From Brachypodius melanocephalos (taxonomy: Eukaryota; Chordata; Aves; Passeriformes; Pycnonotidae): 64,000 nt of DNA. The translations under genes were made by a program, and so were the position numbers. The notes beneath the pieces are model-generated. The model saw only the letters and a program-made list of their open reading frames with translations. It did no database searches and had not been told where the DNA came from. Position 1 is the first letter of the stretch. The number at the start of each line of letters is the position of its first letter. The DNA lies in assembly GCA_013398615.1 (NCBI GenBank), contig VZSR01002092.1, positions 758,109 to 822,108 on the forward strand. The letters run 5' to 3'. Below, one piece after another: positions 26,001 to 34,967 of this stretch.

Positions 26001-29000
26001 TCACTGAACAAGACCCAGTATATAAACTGCATGCCCTGAAGAGGCATGTCATTTCTGCAATTTAGAGAGCTACAGGGCATCTATGGAAGCAAGATGCAGT
26101 ACTAGAATTGCATAAGCAGCTGAGAAAAACCTGCATATGAACTCTGCCTCAAAATTCAGCTGTGAACTTCATTCTTGTCTTTTCATTGGGGCTTTTCAGT
26201 TAATTTTGTTCAGTTAATTTTGTTCTTTTCTCAATTTCAAAGAGTTCTCAACTTCTATTTCACATACCAGCTCCCAAACATGGAGCATTCACAAAGTTTC
26301 TGAGCTTCTGCTTTCAACTGAAGTATATAGAACCAAATTAGACTGATTTTAAAAAACCCAAACCCAACAAATCAACAACAACAAAAAACAACAAAAAACC
26401 TCAGGTGTAGTTTCAGGAACAAGCTGTTGAACAAGAATCTAAGTTAAAGCCATTACCTACCCTTTGATGCTCTGGTATTTTATCCTAACTAAAAACTTCC
26501 TCTTTTGGAGGATACCATTGTTCTCTACGGTGTCATGGCCCCCGATAAGAAAATTAAGCCAGCTCCCTAAGGATTCAGATCATGAAGACAGTCTTTGTCC
26601 TGTAGTCAAGGCACAGCTAACCCACAGTAACATAGTAGTGCAATGTTCCCTCGGGATATTTGATAGCATGCAATGCACTGTAGCTTCTGAATCCACTGCA
26701 AACATCAAGGTACATACTTTCATTCTTAGATATATCAGATTGTAAAAGATAGGTAGAAGGAAGTTATTTTTCTTAGCCATTTTTGTTCTCATTTCAGGAT
26801 CTACCTTAGCTGAAATGTTTATCAAATAGAATCTCTTCCTATATTAAAATTACACATGAATGTCAAGTTACCTTCCCAAGTTTAAGTCACTGTAAGTTAT
26901 GTTTATTCATTGCAATAAAGTATCATAGAATACTAAGTGCAGCACCAATCCAAACAACATCTGGTTTTGCTCCACTAGAAAGATGTTCAATGTTCCGTTC
27001 TTCTGCACAAATGTTTTAACAACTTAATACAGTTTTACACAGTAGTAGAAAGGGAGGAAAACATTCTGGAAGAGTCAAAAACTATCATTAGGTTCAGATA
27101 TGTTCAGAAACAGCAGATGCTCTTTCCACTCCTACTCAGTTGTTTTTTGTAGCCTTAGTATTTTCTGTAAGCTGACAATATTATCACAAGAGAAATTCCA
27201 GTAAACTCAGGACGTTTGGTTGTACAGCCCCCGTCTCCAGCTGGAGTACAGTTGTTGGGTACCCTGAGGGAAACTAGAAGTTACTTCTGTCTAAACATGC
27301 ATCAGCTCTCACCTGTCTGCTAACAGACAAAAGCAAACCTTTAAAATGTTGGAAAAAATGGAAGAAAAAACCTAAAGTTCTTCCTCTGTCCCTTTTCCCA
27401 ACAGCAAGACAGGACTTACACTGCTAGAGAAAGGAATAAAGGTAAAAAAAGTCAGCATTCATTACAAAAAGTAATTATGAAGAGTGATGGCCTTTAACTC
27501 ATCTCTCATGTTTTTTGAGAACATATTTCAGGTAACTAAGGTGTTGAGTCTTCTTTCATCAAAGGCAGGTTAACAATTCCACTCTTCTGAGGTTTCTGTT
27601 CAGGAAGCATTATAAGTAATAGTAAATATACACTGTACTTTTTGATGAACATTTAAACAAGAAAGAAAGGTGCTAAGACACAAGTCCGAGGAGCAGGTAC
27701 CACTTTTAATGTGCACAAGGGAGAAGGCATGTGAAATATATCACAACCTTGGATGAACCACAGATTTTTACAGTATCTTTCTTTACCGTAGCTTTAAAAA
27801 TCAGAACATGCAGTATTTGATGTAATCATCAATATCATTAGAACCTCAGCCCTGGTATTAGTGACCTGCTTTGCTTCCCAATAGTTCATTCCTTGGAAAA
27901 GCACACACTAGTAGCTCAGCACACTTCAAAATGTCTTTGTTTTATTCTCCACATGAAACTATTGAGAGTTTTCCTGTTAAATCTGGTAACTCCACAGTGA
28001 TTTATCCTTTCTCCCATGCTGTGATATTTGAAGAATTCACTTCATAAAATACATAAGCATTCACAAAAATCTGGAAGCCCTGAAAAGTCATCCACAAGCA
28101 ATATGTTTGGTTTTCAGATTTTTAAAAAAAAAAAAAAATTGTATTTTATTTGGTTTTTATGATGCTCTAGAAAAATCTTACTTTAGCTCCATAGGCATAA
28201 CTTAATTTCTCTATTCCTGTAATTGCTAGAGTGACACAGATCTGTGATCTCTAAACTCGAGGAGCAATTGTTCCCTATTTTAACTGCATCACTTCAAACA
28301 GCATTTGAACAAAGTAGGGTAGGCAAAAGGCTAAAGCAGTTGCTATATTCCAGCTAGGAATTTTCAGAAAGCTATACAAACAGGTCCAAGCTAACCCCGA
28401 AACATATTTAGCTGATAAAATAACTTTGACAGATATCCTCATCTCATCAAGTTCCATGTTACGAGGTTTCATAACAAGTAGTAACAAGATGCAAGTACAG
28501 AATTCAAATTGGTGCAGTAAATCCCTCCCCCAATTTTTTTTTCTTCAAGTGGCTCATAATAAAGTCTGTTCTCCAAATTTTGTACTAAAAAGCTGATACA
28601 AAAAGAAACATGATCCTGCCCTCTTAGATAATCTGTTAAACACAAATAATACCAGATTCTCTTAACTAAATTCAGGCTAAAATGAGACTGCTAAAGCAAT
28701 GTCTATATATTTCACTTCACCTTGTAATAACAGTACAGTAAAAAGGCCACAATTTCACCTCCAGCTTCAGTGAACAGGGAGACTGTTACACCATAGGTAG
28801 TGAGAAACACCCTCTCCATATTTTAATGAAAGTAGGAAGACTTCAGAAAATGCACTCTTTTCTAGAAACATGTAAAAAACTTACAGCTACTTTTTTTTTT
28901 TAAGTCTACTTTTGAAAAGCAAGTACATTTAAAGATTTCATAGTTATACTTTTAAGAATGCACTATTTCTGACGAGAGTGTTCTTTGGAGAGAAAAATCA

Positions 29001-32000
29001 CTGATAGTAACGATACAGTGTGCAAAAGAACAGATTACAGTTTTAACACTTAATCAGCAGACTAGTTAGTTACAAATCTAAACAGCTCTTTTCTCTCTAC
29101 CTACATGACACAGCTGGCTCGTTCTTAATTCCAATTCAAAATTGCCATAAAGTGTTGACAAATTAAATTTAATTGTATTGACACTATTGGAAGAACCGGA
29201 GTAAAACGAAAACCACTCAGACTTCAGCACTGCGCTTCAACAGGATTAACACTCATAAGTTGCTACACAAATGTTCTTGTAAAATCACAAAGTGGTTGAT
29301 GTTGGAAGAGATCTCTGGAAGTCATCTTGCCCAACCCCCTGATTAAACAGGGAAATAGCCAAGAACAACTGTATACAACAAAGCAAACACATAATTTGCA
29401 AAATCTAAAATCTACACTTTCTGAAATAATTTGATTAATAGAGTTTTTCTGAAGATCAGTTCTCAGATGAACTGTCTATGTATAGATCACTTTGGGTATA
29501 CATGAACAAGGTTTTTTCACTGTTATTTTTAGGGTTTTAGGTTGTGTTTCTTTCAACACAATCTATGTTTCATTCATTAGCCATCTTAATCTTGCTCTCA
29601 GTGCTCTGTACTGCAGATCACTGTGGACATTATTGCCACATAAGGTGATTCCTTCCGATACCCCTCAGGAAAAAAAGGAACCCAGATCAGAAAGATTATA
29701 CATTAAGAATCCCAATTATCATACAGGTAACTCTCCTTAACCTCGGAAGAATATACATGTGCAGTAGTAGTATACTCCACATATTCAATGATCCAAACCT
29801 TGTATGAGCACAAAGGCAAGGACTACTCTAAGCACTGAACATCAAAATCTATTATTAAAACACCTAGGAACATCCACTAGAAACATAATGCAAGATAGTT
29901 CTTTGTGCAAAGTGCTTAGTTTTATTTAGACAACCACAGATCCTGTACAGGGCCTACCTGAATATGACCCAACACTTTGGAGAATTTATGACTGTACATA
30001 CTCCACTTTCACATTCTTCACATGGGGAAAAAATAATGAGGGAAACCAGGATCAGAGCATGAGATAAATAAGCCTGGTAGTAAGGGTCACTGAAGTCAGT
30101 CTGTTACACAAACATTGTATTAATGCAGACAACACACTGAATTTTTTCTTCAACACTCTTCTCTCGTGATGGTTCATAAGAGGAATTAATAGAAGAAGAG
30201 AGATAGAAGTCTCCAGTACATTTATTAGCACTCTGAAGAACAGAAAGGAAGTTTAAAAGCTCACAGTAAAGTAAATATTTACTGTTTCTAAGATTGTTTC
30301 CTTTGAAAAGAATAGAAAAACAAAGGTAGATATTTTTCTCTAATACATACAGGCAAGATACCACAGCCACTAAAGCAGTTGTCTTATCTGAGGTGGTGTT
30401 TACTTTGTGCATGTTTGCCACATATAAAAAAAGTTAACTTCTCTTTGCATCAGTTTCACTTAAACAATTTCAGAATCAATTATTATAAACTAAAACATGT
30501 GCTTACCAATGAAAATACAAAGTTTCAGAAAAAAAGTTTAAAAATAGCTTTGACCCAACTAATTTTAATATACTAATGGTATTACACATGACAGAAACAC
30601 ATTAATGTAATTGCTTCCAGTGGTGTAACATGACATTACTGATGGTGTCTAAAGACTCTAGATAGGGGATTTTTATTGTTGGCTACACCCTCCCCCCTTT
30701 TTTCATGTGGCTGGAATAATATTACCACATGCATGTTCTTTATACTGAAAGTAGTCCTTCACTTACACTGTCCTTCTACATTCCCACTAAAGGGTGTGCC
30801 CAGTAACATCAGCTCCTGATTTAGCACCTTTTACTATTTATGATCTACCAGCACGGACTCACTGAAATATAAAGCCTCAAGCTTGAAAGTCTTCATTAGT
30901 AAATTACACCATGTTGGTCTACAGAAGTGGTTGACAGCTGACACAGGATGACAAACATTCATGTTAATCTTCATGTGCCTACTGAAAACAGCCCTCAGCA
31001 GTCTGCCAGCCCAGTGCTGCCCAGCAGTGACTGGGAGAGCATTAGCTAGCATGGCCAAAGGCACAGAAGTTGACAGTCTGATAGGATAGAAGAGTTTAAT
31101 AGTACAGGCAACTGAATTTTGTGCATAGCAATATTCTCAAATGCCACAACACAGCCAAAGAGAGCAGAACAATTCAAGGGACATATTAAAAAGTTATCTC
31201 AAGATTAACTACTTTGTGGGGATTCTTGGTGTGCTCCTCACTTTTCTTTTAGGCATTAGACACATTTCTTCAAAGAGAAAGACAAAATAGCACTGACTCA
31301 ACTGTAATGCTATTTAATTCCAAAACGAAATGTTCAGATTTAGCTAACAGAATCTTGCCTGTTTTATGGCAAGTTTCCTACCACTCTTTAGCCTTTGGAA
31401 TAAAGGCAATTTTTATTGCTTTTAAGTGCTTTTTAAAAATCTATATTCTCTCACTTCTTAAAAAGCAAGATGTTCAAAGTGTTATGGCTACTACTTTCAG
31501 ACAGAAGATCTGCTGGTACAGGACACTTGACTGCAGTTGCAATGTTGAAAATCTGTAGATTGAAGAGGGAGCAGAACAGTAAAACACGTATCTTCTGCCT
31601 AAATTACCCCGGTATTGATCAGTCTACACAGTTACATGCAAAAGCCACAAACTCTCCGGAGAACAACGATTATGTACAATTTGAAAAACAACAGTTTCAA
31701 GAAGTAGCTTCTCCTGTTATATTTTGAAGTCCAGATGCAACACAGAAAAATAAAATAAATATCCAACTTGAACACAGACTGCTGGCAAAGCCTCTAAGTG
31801 TATGGAGCAAAATTGAAGATACACAAAAGAACATGTCAATGTGAATATTAGTCTTTTTAAAAGATTTCATTCAATAATTTTGTTCTCAATTTTGTTTTCC
31901 TCCAGCATTTAAAGAAGAAAATACCATTTCTAAAAGCAATTTGTTTATATTCCAAAAAAAATTTCAATCTTTACTCAGAATCAGGCAGTGTGTTTTTTAA

Positions 32001-34952
32001 ACAGCAGGTAATTTTTTACATATTCATTACTCAGAATGACTTAAATTATGGTTATGATCAACCAAGAACCAGAGAAAGCTAATCCTTATGCAACACATCT
32101 CAAAAAAGAACACATTCAAGTTACTAAATATTAGTAACAGGCAAAAAGCACACAGCATAAGCATGTTTTAAATGGTGACATGCTTATAATATTTTCCTAT
32201 CACTCAAATCTATAGAACCTCATCTACTTCTCACAGCTGAAGCCTCCGAACTGTCACCCAGTTTTCAACACTTCTTTTGTCACTTTACTTTTAGTTAAAA
32301 CCACTAGATTAGGCAGTGAAGTTCCATGAACTCAACAGGCCTGACTGTCACGTAACCTAAGGAAAGGAAGCTCATCTGGCTTTGCCTATCTGATGTTGCT
32401 AATGAAAAGCAGCAGCAGTCTTATGTAGCTTTAGAAACTCCCCCACATCTTTTTTATGGCATCACATCTACTTTACCTGTCAACTCCTAAGAGAAGTTGC
32501 TTTTATTCTATTTGAATAGCACTTCAGACCCCAAAAAATAAAATTGACGTGATAAGAAAAATGTCTTATCATTCATCTGCCCCTTTAGAAAAAGAAAATT
32601 TCTCTTCCTCATTGGGCTTAAAAGCATCTGTTAGACAATGTGAATAAACTCAAATCCAGCAGCAAGCCAATATACTGTACTACTTCCCTGTGCATGTCAC
32701 AGTTTAATACTTTTCAGCTGTCATTATAGCAACCAGCTAAGTCACTCAGGGTAAAACTGCAGTTGAGAATTTCCTCTTCCCTTACAAATGAAATTGCTCC
32801 AGTGAATCAAATGCAAAACAGAAAATCTGGCAACAGGAAACTTTGTTTATTATCTGGTTTGTAAATCTAAAGCAATTTTAATGTAATAACTTTTTTAATA
32901 CACTGAAGTTCATATAAATTCTTCAGAAAATTGTGTTACTACTAGCTTTCCATAATAAATAGCACAAAAATTAAGGTTAAAAACAGAGCAAGAATAAGCA
33001 TATTGCATATATATATATATATATACACAGACAAATGACAAATGATAACAACCTTCTAAAGAGAATACTGCAACCAAAATCATCATTTACTTCAAAAGAA
33101 TGATATTGCAAAGATACCAAACAGTGGTCTTACTAAAATGACAAACTAATTCAAGTCCACAGAAGCAGGCCAAAAGGCAGCAAATCACACTCATCCCAGT
33201 ACAAAGTAATATTAATTTGGTGTTTTATACTGATAACTGAAAAAGTTACAGGAAAGGTAAAGACACCAGACTGAATGCAATGATTGCATGACATAGGTGA
33301 GGGAAAAGGTACTAAACAGAGCAAGGTCATCAAGGATTTGTTCAACAACTCCTTTTACTTTAAGGTTCCAGAACTATCTACAAAGTTACTGACATAGAAC
33401 AAAAACCAGCCATCATTAAAATGTATTTTTTTTTCAGAACAGCAGGAAAGCTTTTAGCTGAATTCTCTTTATGGTTAGAAAACTAAGGTTGTATCACTCA
33501 TTTTGTAGACTAACATGAATACATGATCCTAGCCCTGCGTTGACACTATGACAAACAGCCTAAAGGTTATCACAAAGTAAGATTAAGCTAATAACAATGC
33601 AATGTTATAGCATGTACATAATAATGTCTGATCTTCCAAACCAACCTGCTTACTTATCCATAATCTCTAGCAACCATTAAGTTACTAGAGTACGATTGTC
33701 TAGTGAAAGAAAACACAAAATACTTTATCACACTAAGAAGAAAGTTTTCCAAAATCTGACAAATTGGTCATTGAACAATGCCGTGCAAAGCCAAAATCTG
33801 TAACTTTCTTAAAAAAATATGTGTAGATATTAGATGCAATAGATTTCACTGAAAAATAAAAACACACCTTGATGCTCAGTCTTACCTCAGCCCATTTAAG
33901 AATACAAGTCATGCAGAAGGTGTGATTGCAGTTCTCAGGAAACCCAATCTCTTGTTCTAGAAGGCAGTTCAGACAGATGGGACATGTGTTGCCATCATAC
34001 AATAAAGTTGAACAGGAACAGCTTTCCTCCTTTTCTTCACCTGGTATTGTTAACACTGACACTTAGAAGTTTTGACAGTTTTTGAAACAAAGTCCTTCTA
34101 GACTTTAATAAAGAAGTAAGAATTCTTTCAAGTGCTCCTCTAGCCAGCTTCTTAGCTGCATTAAACCTGAAAACCTGAATTCAACTTCCTTGTAACTACA
34201 GAAAATTACATTTCAGGTGACAAAAACTAAGCAACTTATTTCATAGACCACTGTACCAGTCTTTGCCATTAAAACAAAGAGAAGCTAATTACAGGGATAT
34301 TTCAATAAAGCAGGCATCACAGCGTTTCCTATTGATTATGAAGTCATTTAGACATAATTCTCCTAAGTTCTTTCTCCTTGTGTGTTTGCTCTCTCCACTC
34401 TCTCCATGGCAAATTGCACCAGCATATTCTATATTCATTATCTTATATACACATGGTCTACCTTACTTTAGTTTTTCTGTCTTAGAATTATCTTAATCTG
34501 AATATCTTCAAATATTTACCTAATCATGTACTTTAAATAAAAAATGCTCTTGATTTTGTTAAAGTGTTTTCAGAAAATAAAAATGTATGAACTTGTCTCC
34601 AAGAAATTTTACTCTGAATCAATAATTTTCTCATTTTTGGTTTGGTACTAGAAGTTAACTTATTATACAGAAGTTATTACTAGAAGTAATAACAAGACAA
34701 GAGACAGGAAATTATTTGGGGACGTCACAGGCCAAAGCCAAATATTATGAGATAGATGCCTCCTTTTTGCCTAACTACAACTTCTTTCAAAACAAGCAGC
34801 ATACTAATTGAGAGAGCAAATGGAAAAATCAGACCTCCACAGCTTGAACCTGAATAATATGCTCCAATATTTTTACACACACAAACTTTACCTTCCATGC
34901 CTTCACATGTCTGATCCTCAGTATCTTGGACACATTGCTTTCTGTTCTTCAT
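4872..34952 (-). CDS. SCAF11: SCAF11 (SR-related CTD-associated factor 11), whole coding span of 14 exons
   Basis: Coding exons joined on the minus strand: 34952-34892, 34040-33886, 24945-24868, 23175-23093, 22075-22008, 21397-21342, 19642-19536, 18605-18516, 17224-17118, 13366-10886, 8903-8560, 6120-5902, 5491-5372, 5000-4872. They total 4098 nt (1365 residues plus stop), and each junction is in phase. The translation follows mammalian SCAF11 throughout: RING (C40, C43, C58, H60, C63, C66, C77, D80), acidic region, RS domain (about 726-878), RGG patch (about 980-992), nine-proline tract (1185-1193) and a conserved C-terminus (about 1284-1353). The family is nuclear and is known to act in pre-mRNA splicing by binding SR proteins, U2AF65 and U1-70K. 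The protein is about 100 residues shorter than human (1463), mostly in the acidic region. The start was chosen because the exon-2 ATG aligns with the human MK- start and the same frame enters the RING exon. Minus-strand order, CpG promoter and 3' UTR are all consistent. The related gene PHRF1 shares the C-terminal motif but lacks this central exon sequence. Confidence 0.96.
5372..5491 (-). CDS. SCAF11: SCAF11 exon 14, conserved C-terminal segment
   Basis: 120 nt (40 codons), phase 0 at both ends, acceptor TTCTCTTCAG|AAATTG, donor AAA|GTAAGC. It encodes KLLIQEKAAQEVKLAIKPFY then the block to VRKAVDK, almost identical to human SCAF11. The pattern also occurs at the C-terminus of PHRF1 and is the part of the family best suited to form a small helical domain. 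Its partners are not evident from sequence. Confidence 0.97.
5902..6120 (-). CDS. SCAF11: SCAF11 exon 13, ending at a GC splice donor
   Basis: 219 nt (73 codons), phase 0 at both ends, acceptor AAAACAG|GGTATT. It encodes GIPNASHVSNSMSAPALPAP, then a Ser/Gly/Asn-rich stretch and VTVEASADSSKKDQ. The exon must end after ...GAC CAG, because only that join gives KDQ|KLLIQEK in frame as in human (TDK|KLQIQEK). The following bases are GCAAGT, so the donor is GC rather than GT. Confidence 0.94.
6121..8559 (-). other. SCAF11: SCAF11 intron between exons 12 and 13
   Basis: A GT-AG intron of 2439 nt. It holds an A-rich stretch at 6299-6324 and no recognisable exon, RNA gene or known repeat family. Confidence 0.85.
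8560..8903 (-). CDS. SCAF11: SCAF11 exon 12, Met/Gln/Pro-rich region
   Basis: 344 nt, acceptor TTTGGCAG|ATCCAA, donor TTGCAG|GTATGC. Phase 1 in, phase 0 out. It encodes PNLKDQGNQQ, then the low-complexity SQLPINMMQQQMNV and IFPYPVGVHP blocks, nine consecutive prolines (residues 1185-1193) and QQVNYIASQQDGKQLQ. Near identity to mammals at the two ends makes the exon certain. The proline run is a possible ligand for SH3 or WW domains, which is an inference. Confidence 0.96.
8904..10885 (-). other. SCAF11: SCAF11 intron between exons 11 and 12, with a CR1 fragment
   Basis: A GT-AG intron of 1982 nt. The only recognised content is the CR1 fragment at about 9727-9830. Confidence 0.85.
9727..9830 (-). 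mobile_element. CR1 LINE fragment (3' end)
   Basis: The plus strand has the avian CR1 3'-end signature in reverse: AGAATCACTGAGGTTGGAAG, then GGACC and GTCCAGCCTCCCTGCTCAAG. About 100 bp, heavily 5'-truncated as most CR1 copies are. Confidence 0.85.
10886..13366 (-). CDS. SCAF11: SCAF11 exon 11, giant exon with acidic, RS and RGG regions
   Basis: 2481 nt, acceptor TTTTTATTAG|AATC, donor CAAG|GTATTA, phase 1 at both ends. It encodes residues 270-1095. In order: a basic Ser/Thr-rich start (KGYA...QEGEEKK), an acidic Ser/Glu-rich region with degenerate tandem repeats (about 504-585), a conserved block EMIPMDCDSFCSDQNE, a stretch of SPKR-type repeats, an RS domain (about 726-878) with an alternating SRSRSRSRSR core, the block SPRWKERWAND, an RGRGQCGRGGRGR patch, and the very conserved SFDTPADRSGWTSASSWAVR. 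RS and SPKR motifs are typical targets of SRPK/CLK kinases and mediate binding to SR proteins. The open frame has no in-frame ATG before about residue 389, so it cannot be an independent short gene. Confidence 0.97.
13367..17117 (-). other. SCAF11: SCAF11 intron between exons 10 and 11
   Basis: A GT-AG intron of 3751 nt, AT-rich, with a 17-nt A run at 14669-14685 and a short TA-rich patch near 15688. Scattered open frames up to 104 codons have low-complexity or leucine/phenylalanine-rich composition and no recognised motif. No RNA gene seen. Confidence 0.85.
17118..17224 (-). CDS. SCAF11: SCAF11 exon 10
   Basis: 107 nt, acceptor TTTGCAG|TGTTCC, donor TTTG|GTAAAC. Phase 2 in, phase 1 out. It encodes VPLISYGAEAETFLL, then RRVLPTNIRPLENFG. 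Human SCAF11 has an equivalent stretch with RTIFPTSTISFEHFG, so the position is clear although identity is modest. Confidence 0.92.
18516..18605 (-). CDS. SCAF11: SCAF11 exon 9
   Basis: 90 nt, acceptor TTTCAG|TACAGA, donor AAAG|GTCTGT (weak). Phase 2 at both ends, so the exon can be skipped without a frameshift. It encodes CTEFTEVNAGIRQKRQELEL and then a Ser/Val-rich end. The CTEF start and the IRQKR-ELEL block match human SCAF11 closely. Confidence 0.93.
19536..19642 (-). CDS. SCAF11: SCAF11 exon 8
   Basis: 107 nt, acceptor TGTGTAG|CCCAGA, donor CTG|GTTAGT. Phase 0 in, phase 2 out. It encodes PRRQTCWNECIRTNFFSTLL, then a Gly/Ser stretch and ESFFSCRND. The NFFS and ESSF-like landmarks match mammalian SCAF11. 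Confidence 0.9.
21342..21397 (-). CDS. SCAF11: SCAF11 exon 7, 56-nt small exon
   Basis: 56 nt, acceptor CCACAG|GTAATA, donor AAG|GTTGGT (weak). Phase 1 in, phase 0 out. It encodes NILYDKQKKKAFSVRMNK, which aligns with the human NSLYSETGGKKNAAIKINK segment. It is required, because without it exon 6 joins exon 8 out of frame and meets a stop. Confidence 0.85.
22008..22075 (-). CDS. SCAF11: SCAF11 exon 6
   Basis: 68 nt, acceptor CTTGCAG|GAGAGC, donor TACG|GTAAGT (strong). Phase 2 in, phase 1 out. In the only frame that joins both neighbours it encodes RRAVCPDRGPVAAKLSRI and a lysine run. This aligns loosely with the human IRRKAIVREDLLSAKV segment. Support comes mainly from frame continuity and splice sites. 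Confidence 0.85.
23093..23175 (-). CDS. SCAF11: SCAF11 exon 5
   Basis: 83 nt, acceptor CGCAG|GTTCAG, donor GAG|GTTTGT (weak). Phase 0 in, phase 2 out. It encodes VQVTKQLRRKEEEEN and then a basic tail ending SHVK. The VQV-KQLR start matches the mammalian segment right after the RING domain. The rest is poorly conserved and charged. Confidence 0.9.
24868..24945 (-). CDS. SCAF11: SCAF11 exon 4, end of the RING finger
   Basis: 78 nt (26 codons), phase 0 at both ends, acceptor TTTTCAG|ACACAG, donor AAG|GTATGT. It encodes TQASCPIDRRPFQAV followed by RLDALDKQIK. C77 is the seventh RING ligand. The eighth position is D80 (CPID, not CPxC), as in mammalian SCAF11. Because the exon is a multiple of three, skipping it would keep the frame but remove the last zinc-ligand pair. 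Confidence 0.95.
25694..25712. repeat. (CA)n microsatellite
   Basis: Nine perfect AC units followed by AGAG. It lies in the intron between exons 3 and 4. Confidence 0.95.
29283..29362 (-). mobile_element. CR1 LINE remnant
   Basis: Plus strand AATCACAAAGTGGTTGATGT, then TGGAAGAGATCTCTGGAAGT and GCCCAACCCCCTG, a diverged reverse copy of the CR1 3' end. More decayed than the copy at 9727. Confidence 0.7.
33007..33025. repeat. (TA)n microsatellite
   Basis: An uninterrupted AT run of about 19 nt ending in ACACAG, within the intron between exons 3 and 4. Confidence 0.95.
33886..34040 (-). CDS. SCAF11: SCAF11 exon 3, most of the RING finger
   Basis: 155 nt, with acceptor ATACCAG|GTGAAG and donor GCTGAG|GTAAGA (phase 1 in, phase 0 out). 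It encodes residues 22-72, including the RING core CPIC, then C-x-H (CNH), then C-x2-C (CMTC), ending ...ILKWAE. Six of the eight zinc ligands are here (C40, C43, C58, H60, C63, C66); the last pair is in the next exon. This is the piece that makes the N-terminus recognisable as SCAF11. Confidence 0.96.
34041..34891 (-). other. SCAF11: SCAF11 intron between exons 2 and 3
   Basis: 851 nt, donor GTAAAG, acceptor ATACCAG. It contains the first copy (34756-34780) of a 25-bp segment that recurs exactly at 38515-38539. Nothing else recognised. Confidence 0.85.
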
Positions 34953-34967
34953 CTTATAAAATGTAGT
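34892..34967 (-). CDS. SCAF11: SCAF11 exon 2, with start codon
   Basis: The acceptor TTTTCCAG lies just above 34967. The first 15 nt are 5' UTR and the ATG is at 34952-34950. The encoded start is MKNRKQCVQDTEDQTCEGME plus one base of the next codon (phase 1). The donor is AAG|GTAAAG. It matches the short N-terminus of mammalian SCAF11 (MKKK..., ...MEGEE). An in-frame ATG lies further upstream, but it is on the intron side of the acceptor and is unlikely to be used. Confidence 0.85.

Larger units (their letters stand above)
24946..33885 (-). other. SCAF11: SCAF11 intron between exons 3 and 4
   Basis: A GT-AG intron of 8940 nt that splits the RING domain. It contains a CA repeat (25694), a CR1 remnant (29283) and a TA repeat (33007). 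The rest is AT-rich unique sequence with no exon or RNA gene I can support. Confidence 0.85.
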
